DNA from: Anomaloglossus baeobatrachus
Lineage: Eukaryota > Chordata > Amphibia > Anura > Aromobatidae
Direction of reading: 5' to 3'
DNA: 64,000 bases
Assembly: GCF_048569485.1 (NCBI RefSeq)
Contig: NC_134358.1
Location: 221,275,628-221,339,627 of the forward strand
Positions 34,853 to 45,366 of the stretch are shown here, one piece after another. Every line of letters starts with the position of its first letter. Within the stretch, counting starts at the first letter, position 1. The notes under the pieces were generated by a model that was not told the DNA's origin, did not search any database, and worked only from the letters and a program-made list of their open reading frames with translations. The position numbers and the translations under genes are program-made.

Positions 34853-35544
34853 CTAGATGCAAACCATTCATCAATTCCAAAAATAGACAGGCCAGAGTTA
34901 AATTTGCTGAAAAACACCTCATGAAGCCAGCTCAGTTCTGGAAAAGTATTCTATGGACAGATGAGACAAAGATCAACCTGTACCAGAATGATGGGAAGAA
35001 AAAAGTTTGGAGAAGAAAGTGAACGGCACATGATCCAAGGCACACCACATCCTCTGTAAAACATGGTGGAGGCAACATGATGGCATGGGCATGCATGGCT
35101 TTCAATGGCACTGGGTCACTTGTGTTTATTGATGACATAACAGCAGACAAGAGTAGCCGGATGAATTCTGAAGTGTACCGGGATATACTTTCAGCCCAGA
35201 TTCAGACAAATGCCGCAAAGTTGATCGGACGGCGCTTCATAGTACAGATGGACAATGACCCCAAGCATACAGCCAAAGCTACCCAGGAGTTCATGAGTGC
35301 AAAAAAGTGGAACATTCTGCAATGGCCAAGTCAATCACCAGATCTTAACCCAATTGAGCATGCATTTCACTTGCTCAAATCCAGACTTAAGACGGAAAGA
35401 CCCACAAACAAGCAAGACCTGAAGGCTGCGGCTGTAAAGGCCTGGAAAAGCATTAAGAAGGAGGAAACCCAGCGTTTGGTGATGTCCATGGGTTCCAGAC
35501 TTAAGGCAGTAATTGCCTCCAAAGGATTTGCAACAAAATATTGA
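34853..35544 (+). pseudogene. Tc1 transposase, C-terminal part after hAT insertion
   Basis: Continues the protein that begins at 15569. WTDETKINL holds the first catalytic Asp; a TGA stop at 35020-35022 interrupts KVWRRK-TAHDP; after it come GGGNMMAWACM, QMDNDPKHT (second Asp) and SPDLNPIEHAF (Glu) with 34 residues between, the classical DD34E spacing. It ends FATKY. All three catalytic residues are kept, so this copy carries one visible stop besides the hAT interruption. Confidence 0.9.
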
Positions 35545-37160
35545 AACTAAAAATATTTTGTTTGGGTTTGGTTTATTTGTCCAATTACTTTTGACCTCCT
35601 AAAATGTGGAGTGTTTGTAAAGAAATGTGTACAATTCCTACAATTTCTATCAGATATTTTTGTTCAAACCTTCAAATTAAACGTTACAATCTGCACTTGA
35701 ATTTTGTTGTAGAGGTTTCATTTCAAATCCAATGTGGTGGCATGCAGAGCCCAACTCGCGAAAATTGTGTCACTGTCCAAATATTTCTGGACCTAACTGT
35801 ATAATCTACCTAATTTAATATGCACAATGCGTGTCATAAGGGATGAGGAAGTGGATGTGCTGCTGTTGGTGCATGCCGAGTCAATAGACCAGTTGAAACT
35901 GGGCATTCTACCGCAGCACAAGAACATGCTGATCCACGAGGGGGCGGGGTCCACTTGGGGTAGAAGTAGGAGCAAACTCACACAATCTTTAGTCTACCCG
36001 GGACATCAGTTCTGGGACACGACACCAACACCATTTTCTTCTCTTCACGGGGCCAGCGGCTTGGAGCGGAGCACTCAGTCCAGGTTCCTCCCGGCAGGAA
36101 GGGTAACTCTGAAAAAGGAATTTCTTCTTCTTTCAAACACTGGTGACTTCTCCTAACTTATCCGGGGTTGACGGGCCCATCACAGCGGGTGACCAGTACT
36201 ATCTGGGCAAGCGGCACAAAGAGTGAGTAAAGACACCTGGAACCGCAGCCACTGACCCGGACTCTTATTACCGTTGCCTCGGTGCCAAACGTCAACGCCA
36301 TTACTACTCCCCTCATCATTCTCCCAGGGGCCATCTCCACCTGTGGGGAGCGACACCATCTCTGGCTGCTACTACCATCCGCCCTGGAGGACAGCGACAG
36401 CAGCGGCGGGTTATCGCTGGCCGCATACCACAGGGGGCATCACGACATTCATCCTTCTACTACCCCCATCATCTTCCCTCCTTATTGGTGTACAACTCGG
36501 GGCACGGAGCCGGGCAGGTCACCGCGACATCCCAGATCATCACACCAGCCCGGTGGCAAGTAACTCAGGCACGAGAAACAACCATGCCTGACACCCCCTG
36601 CCCCCTGGGTGGTACATTTTGGCGTCACGAACAGGATACCGTGCCCAGGCCAAAAACCTGGGTACTGTGTGCTTTACTGGACAGTGTTTAACATTTTGCT
36701 TAAAAAGGACAGTCGCCATTGCTGGCGCAGAGCGGGAAACAAGGGGACATGCCTTAGTGGGCGGAGCCTGAAAAGCGCACGAAAGAGAGCCCCACTGCCA
36801 GCAACTAGCAAGAAACCCTGTGCCTGCAAGGATATGTCCATTAAGGAAGAAGACCAGGATGGTCCAGACACCGCACCCGTGACCCCTGAGCTACCAGATT
36901 CAAAGCTTTAGAAGCAAACTGTGGAAAAAAGAGGCGCAAATATTGCCTTATCCGGTAAACTAGTGTGGGGTAAATGCTGGAAAGACACTCACCTTGTCAG
37001 GTTGTGCCAGTCACAACCCCTTGATGAGCATAGAAGTAACGTGGAAGGCAGCGGTCCCGCGGTGATGAGATGAATGTAAATGTAGAAGAAAAACGGGTTT
37101 AAATACCGCGCCAAAACCACGGGAATGTGAAGAGTAAAAGTAAATCCCTTTTATTTCCAC

Positions 37161-37204
37161 AGGTCTACGCGTTTCAGGGACATATCCATCCCCTTCTTCA
37201 GGAC
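37161..37204 (-). ncRNA. Hammerhead-like motif, left arm of PLE A
   Basis: On the minus strand the order is CTGAAGA, a GGGGA...TCCC stem, then TGAAAC and GCGTAGACC. These match the hammerhead core (CUGANGA ... GAAA ... cleavage-type UA) with a very short stem III. PLEs are known to carry hammerhead motifs. Activity is not shown. Confidence 0.45.
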
Positions 37205-38191
37205 AATGTACAGGAAATATTATAGCACACATGGAGCCACAGGCTCCTATATATATGTATCTAAAATAGCCACATTTACACTTGCTACATCATCCTCCTT
37301 GTGACACGTAAGCAGGTAATCAATAAAGTTGTACAAACAGAAAGAAAAGGCAAAAAAAAGGGAGAGAAGAAGAAAGAAAAAAAGAAAAGAAAAAACGGAA
37401 AAAAAGGGAATGAGGTGCACACTGACTGTGCTTTTTGTGAATCAGGGAAAAAAAGGGGAAAAAAATGAGAAACTATATGAGTGTATATGTGAGGAAAAAT
37501 AAAAATAATTGTGTTTATATTTGTATTTAATATTTATTTTGATATATTTATTTGTTTATCTATTTATTCATATACTTCTATTATTTATATTTCATGTGAC
37601 CATGATTTTCTTAAAATATGATACATTTAAATAAAATCTAATCTTTTTTCACCCGTATTCTTTTTCCCTTCACTAATTCACAAATTGCTTTCCTATTCAT
37701 CTTCTTCCGAGAAAAATCATGCTCACATGAAATATAAATAATAGAAGTATATGAATAAATAAATAAACAAATAAATATATAAAAATAAATATAAAATACA
37801 AATATAAACAATTATAATATTCAATTTTTTATTTTTTATTAGGTTTATTCCTTTTCTTAAAACAATAAACAACATCAATCCTTTTTTATTTTGATTTTTC
37901 CTCACATATACACTCATATAATTTCTCATTTGTTTCCCCTTTTTTTTCCCTGATTCACAAAAAGCACAGTCAGTGTGCACCTCATTCCCTTTTTTTCCGT
38001 TTTTCTTCTCTTTTTTCTTTGTTCTTCTCTCCCTTTTTTTGCCTTTTCTTTTTCTTTGTACAACTTTATTGATTACCTCACGTGCTTACGTGTCACAAGG
38101 AGGATGATGTAGCAAGTGTAGACGTGGCTATTTTAGATACATATATATAGGAGCCTGTGGCTCCATGTGTGCTATAATATTTCCTGTACAT

Positions 38192-38236
38192 TGTCCTGAA
38201 GAAGGGGACGGATATATCCCTGAAACGCGTAGACCT
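38192..38236 (+). ncRNA. Hammerhead-like motif, right arm of PLE A
   Basis: Mirror copy of the left-arm motif: CTGAAGA at 38196, stem GGGGA/TCCC, then TGAAAC GCGTAGACC at 38221. GTC just before CTGAAGA can pair with GAC after GCGTA, forming stem I. The ACGCGT palindrome would give a minimal stem III, a form thought to work best as dimers. Confidence 0.45.
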
Positions 38237-40061
38237 GTGGAAATAAAAGGGATTTACTTTTACTCTTCGCATTCCTATGGTTTTGGCGCGGTATTTAAAC
38301 CCGTTTTTCTTCTACATTTACATTCAGATTCAAAGCTTTGCACTCCTAGAGAGCAGTGGGCACCGCAGTGCTCAGAAGAATCAACCCTGTTAAGTGTCGA
38401 AAGGGAAGGACTCTGGGATCTGTCAAAAAGATGCCCTTCGACCGATGCTTCCTCGATGACACTTGGAGCCACGCGATGGAGGAAAGACTGAGGTTATTGT
38501 GATCCAGCCTCTACAGAGTGTTTAACCGGAGGGATGCTCCAGGATTGCTCCTGTGAAGAAACCCGTTTCTGATACCATGTACATCCTCATACCGGTTTGC
38601 CGTTGTTATGGCAAGCAGGATACTATGTCGAAGGATGTCCCTTGAGTGCCCAGAGCCAGGGGGTTGGGACCAGCCCTCTGGCACCACCAGCAGCCAAGCA
38701 AGAATAACTGTTTTTCTTTTTTCTTTTCCATATGCAAATGTTGATATTAATTGCATAATGATACTGCTGACCAGTAACTGTTGAAAATGTTTGAAACTTT
38801 TTATTGATGGTGCCTCCCATAAAGGGAAGAATGTTATGTTATTTGTTTAATGCATACAAAAATATTGGGGTGTACTAATCTTGTTTAGTTGCAGCCCGGG
38901 AGTGCTGCCATTTACTGTGGGGGGAATGTGGTGCCCCTGAGGCTTCAGTCGCCACAGAGTACTGTACCTCATTTAAGGTGCGGTATTCGCCTCGGGTAAG
39001 GAGGGGGTTAATCACTGGTGTTCCACATTCACACCTTACATAAAGCTTAGGAGCCTTCTAACAGGGGGGATGGCTTACGTAGGCAGGGGCATGGCCATCA
39101 CGAGACATGGGACTTCCCAGGTCACTGAAGCCAGCCACCTGGGGGGTGGGGTTCACTTGGGGTAGAAGTAGGAGCAAACTCACACAATCTTGTCAGTCTA
39201 CCCGGAACATCAGTTCTGGGGCACGACACCAGCACCATTTTCTTCTCTTCACGGGGTCTGCGGCTTGGAGCGGAGCGCTCAGCCCAGGTTCCTCCCTGCA
39301 GGAAGGGCAACTCTGAAAAAGGAATCTCTTCTTCTTTCACACACCGGTGACTTCTCCTAACTTATCCGGAGTCAACAGGGCCCATCACAGTGGGTGACCA
39401 GCACTATCTGGGCAAGCGGCACAAAGAGGGAGTAAAGACACTTGGAACTGCAGCCACTGACTCAGACTCTTATTACCGGCAGCAGCACCCCGCGCCTCAT
39501 CGCCAAAGGCCAACGCCACCACTACTTCCCTCATCATCCTCCCTGGGGCCCTCTCCACCTGTGGGGAGCGACACCATCTCTGGCTGCTACTACCATCCGC
39601 CCTGAAGGACAGCGACAGCAGCGATGGCTAATCCCTGGCCGCATACCACAGGTGGCATCACGACATTCATCCTACTATTACCCCATCATCTTTCCTCCTT
39701 ATTGATTTACATCTCGGGACACGAAGCTGGGCAGGCCACTGCGACATCCCAGATCATCACACCAGACCAGTGACGAGTAACTCAGGTACGAGAAACCCCC
39801 ATGCCTGATGCCCCCTGCCCCCTGGGTGCTACACCACCTTATGTAAATATGCACCATTTTATACCAAATAAATGAGGCACAATTTCCCCTTTGACCTATA
39901 ATCAAAAGTTTAAGCAGTTTTTGCATCAATATATGATATATGTACTTATACTTGGAGCTTTATTCTGAAACTGTTTTTCAGTTTGAAGCAATAACATGAA
40001 TTCTGTGAAATAATATTACAGCTTATTGTTCATTATACAAACATAGATTTTACTCTCTTAA

Positions 40062-40554
40062 AGGGAATTTGTCAGATCAAAACTCAAAACCTCAAATATG
40101 GGCATGCAGGTCTTGAACTAGAGTTCCATCGACACCTTGACATATCTCTCATCTGTTGCTGCATTCCCGAGCAAGTAGTGTTTTTATTCATATTCAAATG
40201 AGGCAGTCAGAGCTTGGAGCATGATAGAGCGCTTAACAAGCAATTTTCTCCCAAGCTTGTTTCCTCACCCGTTTCAATCTTAAATGATAGCTCACTGTCT
40301 GATTTCCTTGCCTGGCACCTGACATTACAACTATCGATCAATCTAAAAATGCTGGTGCTAAGAGGAGACAGTGGCTTGTAAATTGCCCCGTCGCACACAA
40401 AGCACATAATTACTCATTGCATTTAAATGAAAACGCTAATTATTCCAGAATTCAGCAACAGATAAAACATATAATGATATCAATGAAGTAATTCAAAGAC
40501 TTGCATGCCCATATATGTGTTTTGAGTGAGGATGATCTTGCTTAGGGATTCCTT
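40062..40554. mobile_element. MITE with TTAA target duplication
   Basis: Flanked by TTAA at 40058-40061 and 40555-40558. Ends AAGGGAATTTGTCAG and CTTAGGGATTCCTT are inverted and imperfect, and ATATGGGCATGCAGGTCTT inside mirrors GACTTGCATGCCCATAT. TTAA duplications point to piggyBac-type MITEs; the family is inferred. Confidence 0.65.
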
Positions 40555-40558
40555 TTAA

Positions 40559-41128
40559 GGGTACTTTATATGCTGCGATATCGGTACCGATATCTCTAGC
40601 GAGCGTACCCTCCCCCATCGGTTGTGCATTACAGGCAAATCGCTGCCCGTGGCGCACAACATCGCTTACACCCGTCACACAGACTTACCTTCCCTGCGAC
40701 GTCGCTCTCGCTGGCGATCCGCCTCCTTTCTAAGGGGGCGGTTCGTGCGGCGTCACAGCGATGTCACACGGCAGCCATCCAATAGCAGAGGAGGGGCGGA
40801 GATAAGCAGCTGGAACATGCCGCCCACCTTCTTCCTTCCTCATTGCCGGTGGACACAGGTAAGGAGATAGTCGTCGTTCCTGCAGTGTCACACATAGCGA
40901 TGTGTGCTGCCACAGGAACGACAAACAACATTGTACCTGCAGCAGCAATGATATTTAGAAAAGGAGCGACGTGTCAACGAGCAACGATTTTTCACATTTT
41001 TGCGCTCATTGATCGGCGCTCCTTGGTGTCACACGCTGTCATGTAGCTAACGGCGCCGGATGTGCGTCACTACCAACGTGACCCCAACGATATATCGTTA
41101 GCGATGTCGCAGCGTGTAAAGCACCCTT
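40559..41128. mobile_element. MITE 3, relative of MITE 1, abutting
   Basis: Starts GGGTACTTTATATGCTGCGA directly after the TTAA of the previous MITE and ends TCGCAGCGTGTAAAGCACCC followed by TTTAA. It shares internal phrases with the MITE at 10251 (CGACGTCGCTCTCGCTGGCG-type stretch, AAGGGGGCG, GCCGGATGTGCGTCAC). Non-coding. Confidence 0.7.
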
Positions 41129-42309
41129 TAAGCTTTGGTTACATATGTCTCTAGGTGTTCTCATCTTAGGCTGTAATATCTCATGCTAACATATCTCTTT
41201 ATACAGTAGTATTTAGTTGATTTGTCCCAGCTTTGTTACACTTTGTGACAGCTGCTCTGCATAAAATAAATGACTATTATTATAGTAACATTTTAAATCG
41301 TGACCTTGTTAAATTTAATTCTATTATCTTGCAATAGACAAGAATGTAAATGAAATAGCACTATGGAATGCAGTGTTTTCATGCGAAAGAAATACACACG
41401 AATGACGTGTAATCCAAGTGGCTGCAGACAGCACGGGTCACTGCAGTTGGAGTGCTGTTCAATAACGTTCCAGAAAATTTTCACTACAAATCCAGCCACT
41501 TCATATTGAGAGTTACACATTAATTCTTTTACTTTGTGCGTTTTAATGTGATGGGTTCAGACAGCAGTCTCTTTTACTAGATATGCCTCAGCGTAGTCAA
41601 AACTTTAATGACAGTCCTGAGATGTAAATGGGATGGAATTGTCAGCATAATTGGCTAAAAGCATGCAAAATCCTTTGCTTTCAGCTTAATACAACAGTTG
41701 AGAAAACATACCAACATTAACAGAAAGGAACAGAAGGAAAAAAGGACACTGATATATGTCAACTGTTCTTACTGTAATGATTTCCTAAATTAAATACAAC
41801 TGTTCAAACCTCCCGTCCTAGTTTGTATTCATTTGGCATATGGGATGACAAGAATAGAATGACTTCTGTATGGTATCCCATATGATCAAATGCATAAACT
41901 GTGATCTTATTCTAATTATAAACTGGAAATCTTGACATTTGTCAAGATGCAGGTAATATCTCAAGAATATATTCAATTCACTTGAGGAATAAAGTCATTT
42001 TGCCTCATGCATCATTATTACCATCAGTACATTTAAACATGATTTAAGGCAAGCATTAATGGCATATTGAGGACCCTTTTAACACATGAATAAATATGAA
42101 TGTTTATGTACTATTTTTTTAAGAATAAACAAGAGTTCTCTCATACTGCTGTAAACATAAAAATACATTTTTATATCCAACTAGAGCCAAAAACATAGGT
42201 TGGTTGACAAATAACCTATGATTCAGAGGTGAATGATTAGCCATTTGTTATAAAAGCAAAAAACAGTAATAATAAAATGTATATGTTTTTTTCTTGTCAT
42301 GCACTATAA
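41129..42309. other. Unassigned stretch
   Basis: AT-rich, short frames only, no recognisable element ends. Possibly unique host intergenic DNA. Confidence 0.4.
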
Positions 42310-42605
42310 TTAACTGGAAAAATATTGATAGACTGTTTTTATGTTTTTTTCTTCAGAAAAATATGACCTCTTTTTTTTTGCATAAATTGTCAGGATTGTA
42401 TACACAGTGAACACAAAGACCTTATTCATCACACAGTTTTCTCCAGAATTATGGAACAAGTATTGAACAATGTCTTGGTACATTTGTCCATTCATCCTTC
42501 CTTCAGTGATGTGAAGATTGCCAATACCGTATGCTGAAATCAGCCCACACTATCATGTTCACACCTCCAAACTTCACTGTATGTATGGTGTTTTTGGGGT
42601 GATAT

Positions 42606-42676
42606 TGTCAAGGGAGCAATTTGGGTTGAAGACTGCTAATGGAGTCTTCATTTGGGATATCTAGAGACAGTGCCGT
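42606..42676 (+). repeat. Left 71-bp terminal inverted repeat of the fossil
   Basis: TGTCAAGGGAGCAATTTGGG through ...GAGACAGTGCCGT. It is the reverse complement of 52545-52615, with 3 differences in 71. An internal GAAGACT/AGTCTTC pair could form a small hairpin. The outer edge is flanked by ATAT (42602-42605). Confidence 0.9.
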
Positions 42677-42704
42677 GACTCGGATTCGAACCGAGGTTGC
42701 TGCG
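42671..42704 (-). other. 3' half of tRNA-His, antisense copy
   Basis: 34 bases starting TGCCGTGACTCGGATTCG and ending GTTGCTGCG. They are the reverse complement of a vertebrate-type tRNA-His from about position 39 to the discriminator base, as I remember that tRNA. The match covers the T arm, variable loop and 3' anticodon-stem strand and stops abruptly at the anticodon loop. A usual retroviral primer site is only 18 bases. It could be a primer site extended by copying of the primer, or a captured tRNA half. It is not a functional tRNA gene because the 5' half is missing. Confidence 0.7.
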
Positions 42705-42713
42705 CCTCCAGTT

Positions 42714-42733
42714 TGGCGCACTCAACGTGGAGC
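42714..42733 (+). promoter_or_regulatory. tRNA-Lys1,2-type primer-site-like word
   Basis: TGGCGCACTCAACGTGGAGC resembles the tRNA-Lys1,2 primer site (TGGCGCCCAACGTGGGGC) with a 2-base insertion and one change. It lies 9 bases after the tRNA-His stretch. Which of the two was the real primer site cannot be decided here. Confidence 0.45.
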
Positions 42734-43754
42734 CCCTTCAAGGACGCATTGCCGACCTGCAAATACCGATCGTTTGGATGTCACGGACTGAGACCTACCT
42801 CCGCTGCAACCAGGCTGATCCCTACAACCCTCGGTGAATGTTACATATTTTGTATTCACTACAGTTGTAGTTGTTCTTGGAGAGGAGGGAGTGATGGGCT
42901 GTGTGTTTCGTTATCGGTGTTAAAAGGTTCCTGATTGTGACTCAGGGGTGATGTCAGCTGGGGCTCAGAGCACGATCCCAGCCCTGAGGTGTGGATCGAG
43001 TGTCACACGGGATCCAGAGGACAGTTGTTAGGGCAGGAAAGACGGTGGTGGATGGATATAGCTAGTTAGACTGACCCGGTCTGTAATTAAAGACGCGGGG
43101 GGTTCCCGTGACTGAAGATAGGGATTAGGACATTAAATTTGATACAGTTGACCAAGTCCGGAGGTTGGGACATTCTTGTATATGCATGTACATTTTTGTA
43201 CGTCCTCCTCCTTTCATGAGACAGATCCTCAGTGAAAGAAGATAGGGATTAGGACAATAAAAAATATTGGTGCAGCTGATCAAGTCCGGAGGGAATACAT
43301 TTTGTACCCCTCCTCAAAGCGCGGGATACCCTTATTACTATAATTTTTGACCAATCTTTGGAAGATCAGTGACCCATTTTTTTGGGAAGATCTGTGACTA
43401 AAGTTTTGGGCTAGTTTTTGACCAAGCTCTGGAAGATCAGTGCTCTAATTTTTAGCGAGATCTGGGATCAATTTTTTGAAAGATCAGTGGGCTAATTTTT
43501 AGAAAGATCTGTGACCAGGTTTGAGAGAGATTTAGCTGAGGGGTTGCCAGCTAGTGTGGGGTGTGGCCTTAAGTTCCGGCCGGGCTTTAACGCACACCGC
43601 ATAGTCATATATTAGTGTAATCCAGACACCACCAAGATAGCAAAAATGTTTAGAATGGAGAAGACAAGGTTAAAAAACCTGAGGATTCACAGAATGGATT
43701 TAGTAAACATTCCTTAGGGAGGGGCACGTGCTGGAGACAGTTCAGCTGTGTAAC
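42734..43754 (+). other. Retroviral leader region
   Basis: About 1 kb of non-coding sequence between the primer-site area and gag. It contains several near-repeats of GGAAGATCAGTG/AGATCTGTGA (43360-43515) that could fold, and two related GACTGAAGATAGGGATTAGG-type phrases (43111, 43236). A packaging role is possible but not shown. Confidence 0.5.
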
Positions 43755-45366
43755 ATGCCCCGGAGATTTTCAGAGTATTACTTGTTGATTGATGCTGAAT
43801 TGTTTAACAGAATAACGCAGATATTGCTATCATACGGATATATTGAGGTCAAAGAAGAGGATGAGCGAGGAGATGTTGTGTTTTCCTATAGGTCACCCAA
43901 GTCTGCGGATGGTTTTAGGGGCACTCAGGAAGGTTGTTTTGTTGCTACTTCGCATCCTAATTCTGGACAAGGTTCGGAATTATTCACAGATGCTGCAGTC
44001 ACTAGACAGAATCCCTTAACTCTTTCCACACCCATACCCCTGGTCCCTCCCATACCTGCAATGCCATCTCTCCCCTCACCGGCCAGTCTGGCGTCACACT
44101 CCCCAGTTACCAATCCCCTTGGATCCCCCTCCTTCCCCTAGGACACATGGTGAACCCTATTCCAAACGATCCCAGACCCATCTGGAGTTGTTTAACCCAC
44201 GATATGTTCAGTTGCTTGCTACGCCCGGAGGGGCTCAGATTTTGTTTAGGATAGGGACGGGGGATTTGTTGACACAGGAGACAGGGGTGTTTGTTAAACC
44301 GGCTAATTCAAAATTGCATCATGCTGGGGGCGTGGCCCGGCAAATGGTTTTGCAGGGTGGTCAGATAATCCAGGAAGAATCGGATGAATATGTCAGACAG
44401 CATGGTTGTGTTGAACCTGGTCATATTGGTGTAACTCGAGGAGGTGCCCTTCCAGCAGCCTATAATGTTCATGCTGTAGGCCCCCGGTTTGATCCCATGC
44501 ATCCCCGGGATTCTGAAAATGTTCTCAGGGACTGTGTAAACCGTTCAATTGTTTATGTCTCTGATCTGGATGTTACCTTGCTGACCCGAAGAAGTGTTTC
44601 ACTGCCCTTGATATCTGCTGGTTTATTTGGTTTTCCTGTGGAGAGGGCTGCAAGGGTGATTGTTGAAAGCATCATGTCTACAATCAGAGGCTGTAATCTG
44701 CATCTGGAGGAGGTCAGGTTAGTGTTAGATGGAGAACTTGCTGTCTATCATGCAGTAGCAACAGCTCAACGGGAGGACTCGGTTCCCTTCCCAACAGCAC
44801 CTCATGTGTCAGTCAAGACTGACACAGAAAGCCATACGGAGTACTCAGCAGACTCCGAACACGACGAGGAACAGCCCACACCCAAATATGTCCCCCTCAA
44901 CCCCACCCAGTCAGCGGCATTAATCCACCGCCTGCCAGATCCCGAAATTAACCCTATGCAATTTTATAGGGAAATACTACAGGTCCACCAGTTGTATTCA
45001 GCTGCCCGGAAGGACCTTGTTAATCTCACCAAAGTAAAAGCAGGAGACAGTTTTTGGCCCTTAATGGAACCCCATCTCCCAATGTCCCCAGGCACTGATG
45101 ACACCATTTTCCAAAGTGGAGAACAGTATTATGCCGCTTTAAAAAGATGGGCTCAAGATCAATTTGTGTATACAACCGTGCCGGTGCAGCCCCCACCGCA
45201 GCCCATGCCCCGACAGGGCCCAAACCCTGTATACATAGCTCCCAATCAACAAAACCAGCAGAGCCAGCAACAGAATTGTTGGTGTTGTGGCCAGCCCGGT
45301 CACTTCCAGAGAAGGTGCCGTACCCTACAATCCCAGAGGTGTGGCCAGGTACCCTCAAAACCATAA
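43755..45366 (+). pseudogene. gag: gag region: N-terminal part, macro domain, capsid, CCHC
   Basis: Structural protein region of the fossil. The N-terminal part starts MPRRFSEYYLLID. The following long segment (44119-45366) holds, in order: a macro (ADP-ribose-binding) domain at about 44221-44763, with the glycine-rich HHAGGVA loop, a GGALPAAYNVHAVGP strand and the ISAGLFGFP loop; an acidic linker; a capsid-like region (LIHRLPDPEINPMQFYREI); a Pro/Gln-rich stretch; and a CX2CX4HX4C zinc knuckle at about 45277-45318. The macro domain looks closest to those of PARP9/PARP14-type proteins by eye. About one break is apparent. Macro domains are not part of known standard retroviral Gag. Confidence 0.78.

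Larger units (their letters stand above)
15210..35799 (+). mobile_element. Tc1/mariner transposon split by an 18.9-kb hAT
   Basis: Left end CAGTTAGGTCCAGAAATATT and right end AATATTTCTGGACCTAACTG are exact inverted copies flanked by TATA. The following GGACAGTGACACAA is mirrored by TTGTGTCACTGTCC. The transposase reads left to right and is interrupted by the hAT insertion 15915-34844. Without it the Tc1 is about 1.65 kb, a normal length. Confidence 0.9.
36910..38324. mobile_element. PLE-type fold-back insertion A
   Basis: Flanked by an exact 15-bp direct repeat (CAGATTCAAAGCTTT at 36895-36909 and 38325-38339). Most of the 1.4 kb is one large inverted repeat: 37073-37609 mirrors 37714-38324 around a loop of about 100 bases. 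Each arm contains a hammerhead-like motif. Long inverted terminal copies and target-primed duplications are known for Penelope-like elements. No coding sequence remains, so this is a non-autonomous derivative; the PLE assignment is an inference from structure. Confidence 0.65.
35942..39833 (+). mobile_element. Short LTR retroelement fossil, split by a PLE
   Basis: Two related blocks, 35942-36616 and 38937-39833, share sequence such as CTTGGGGTAGAAGTAGGAGC and GTGGGGAGCGACACCATCTC. The right block reads as a full LTR (TGTGGTGCCCC ... GGTGCTACA, about 0.9 kb) preceded by the purine tract GTGGGGGGAA. The left block lacks the start of the LTR and is followed by a primer-site-like TGGCGTCACGAACAGG at 36620. 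Excluding the PLE-type insertion 36910-38324, the interior is only about 0.9 kb, so this is a non-autonomous or heavily deleted copy. The LTRs differ by scattered changes, which makes it old. Broken. The 35800-35941 piece before it is unassigned. Confidence 0.7.

Noticed and set aside
35827-35940. Frame MRVIRDEEVDVLLLVHAE... as a host exon
   Set aside because: Short, no flanking splice logic or recognised family, and it continues into LTR sequence. Left unassigned.
37370-38060. A/T-rich low-complexity runs around 37370-38050 as independent microsatellites
   Set aside because: They are mirror images of each other and belong to the inverted arms of PLE A.
42671-42704. Functional tRNA-His gene on the minus strand
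   Set aside because: Only the 3' half is present. There is no D arm, A box or acceptor 5' strand.
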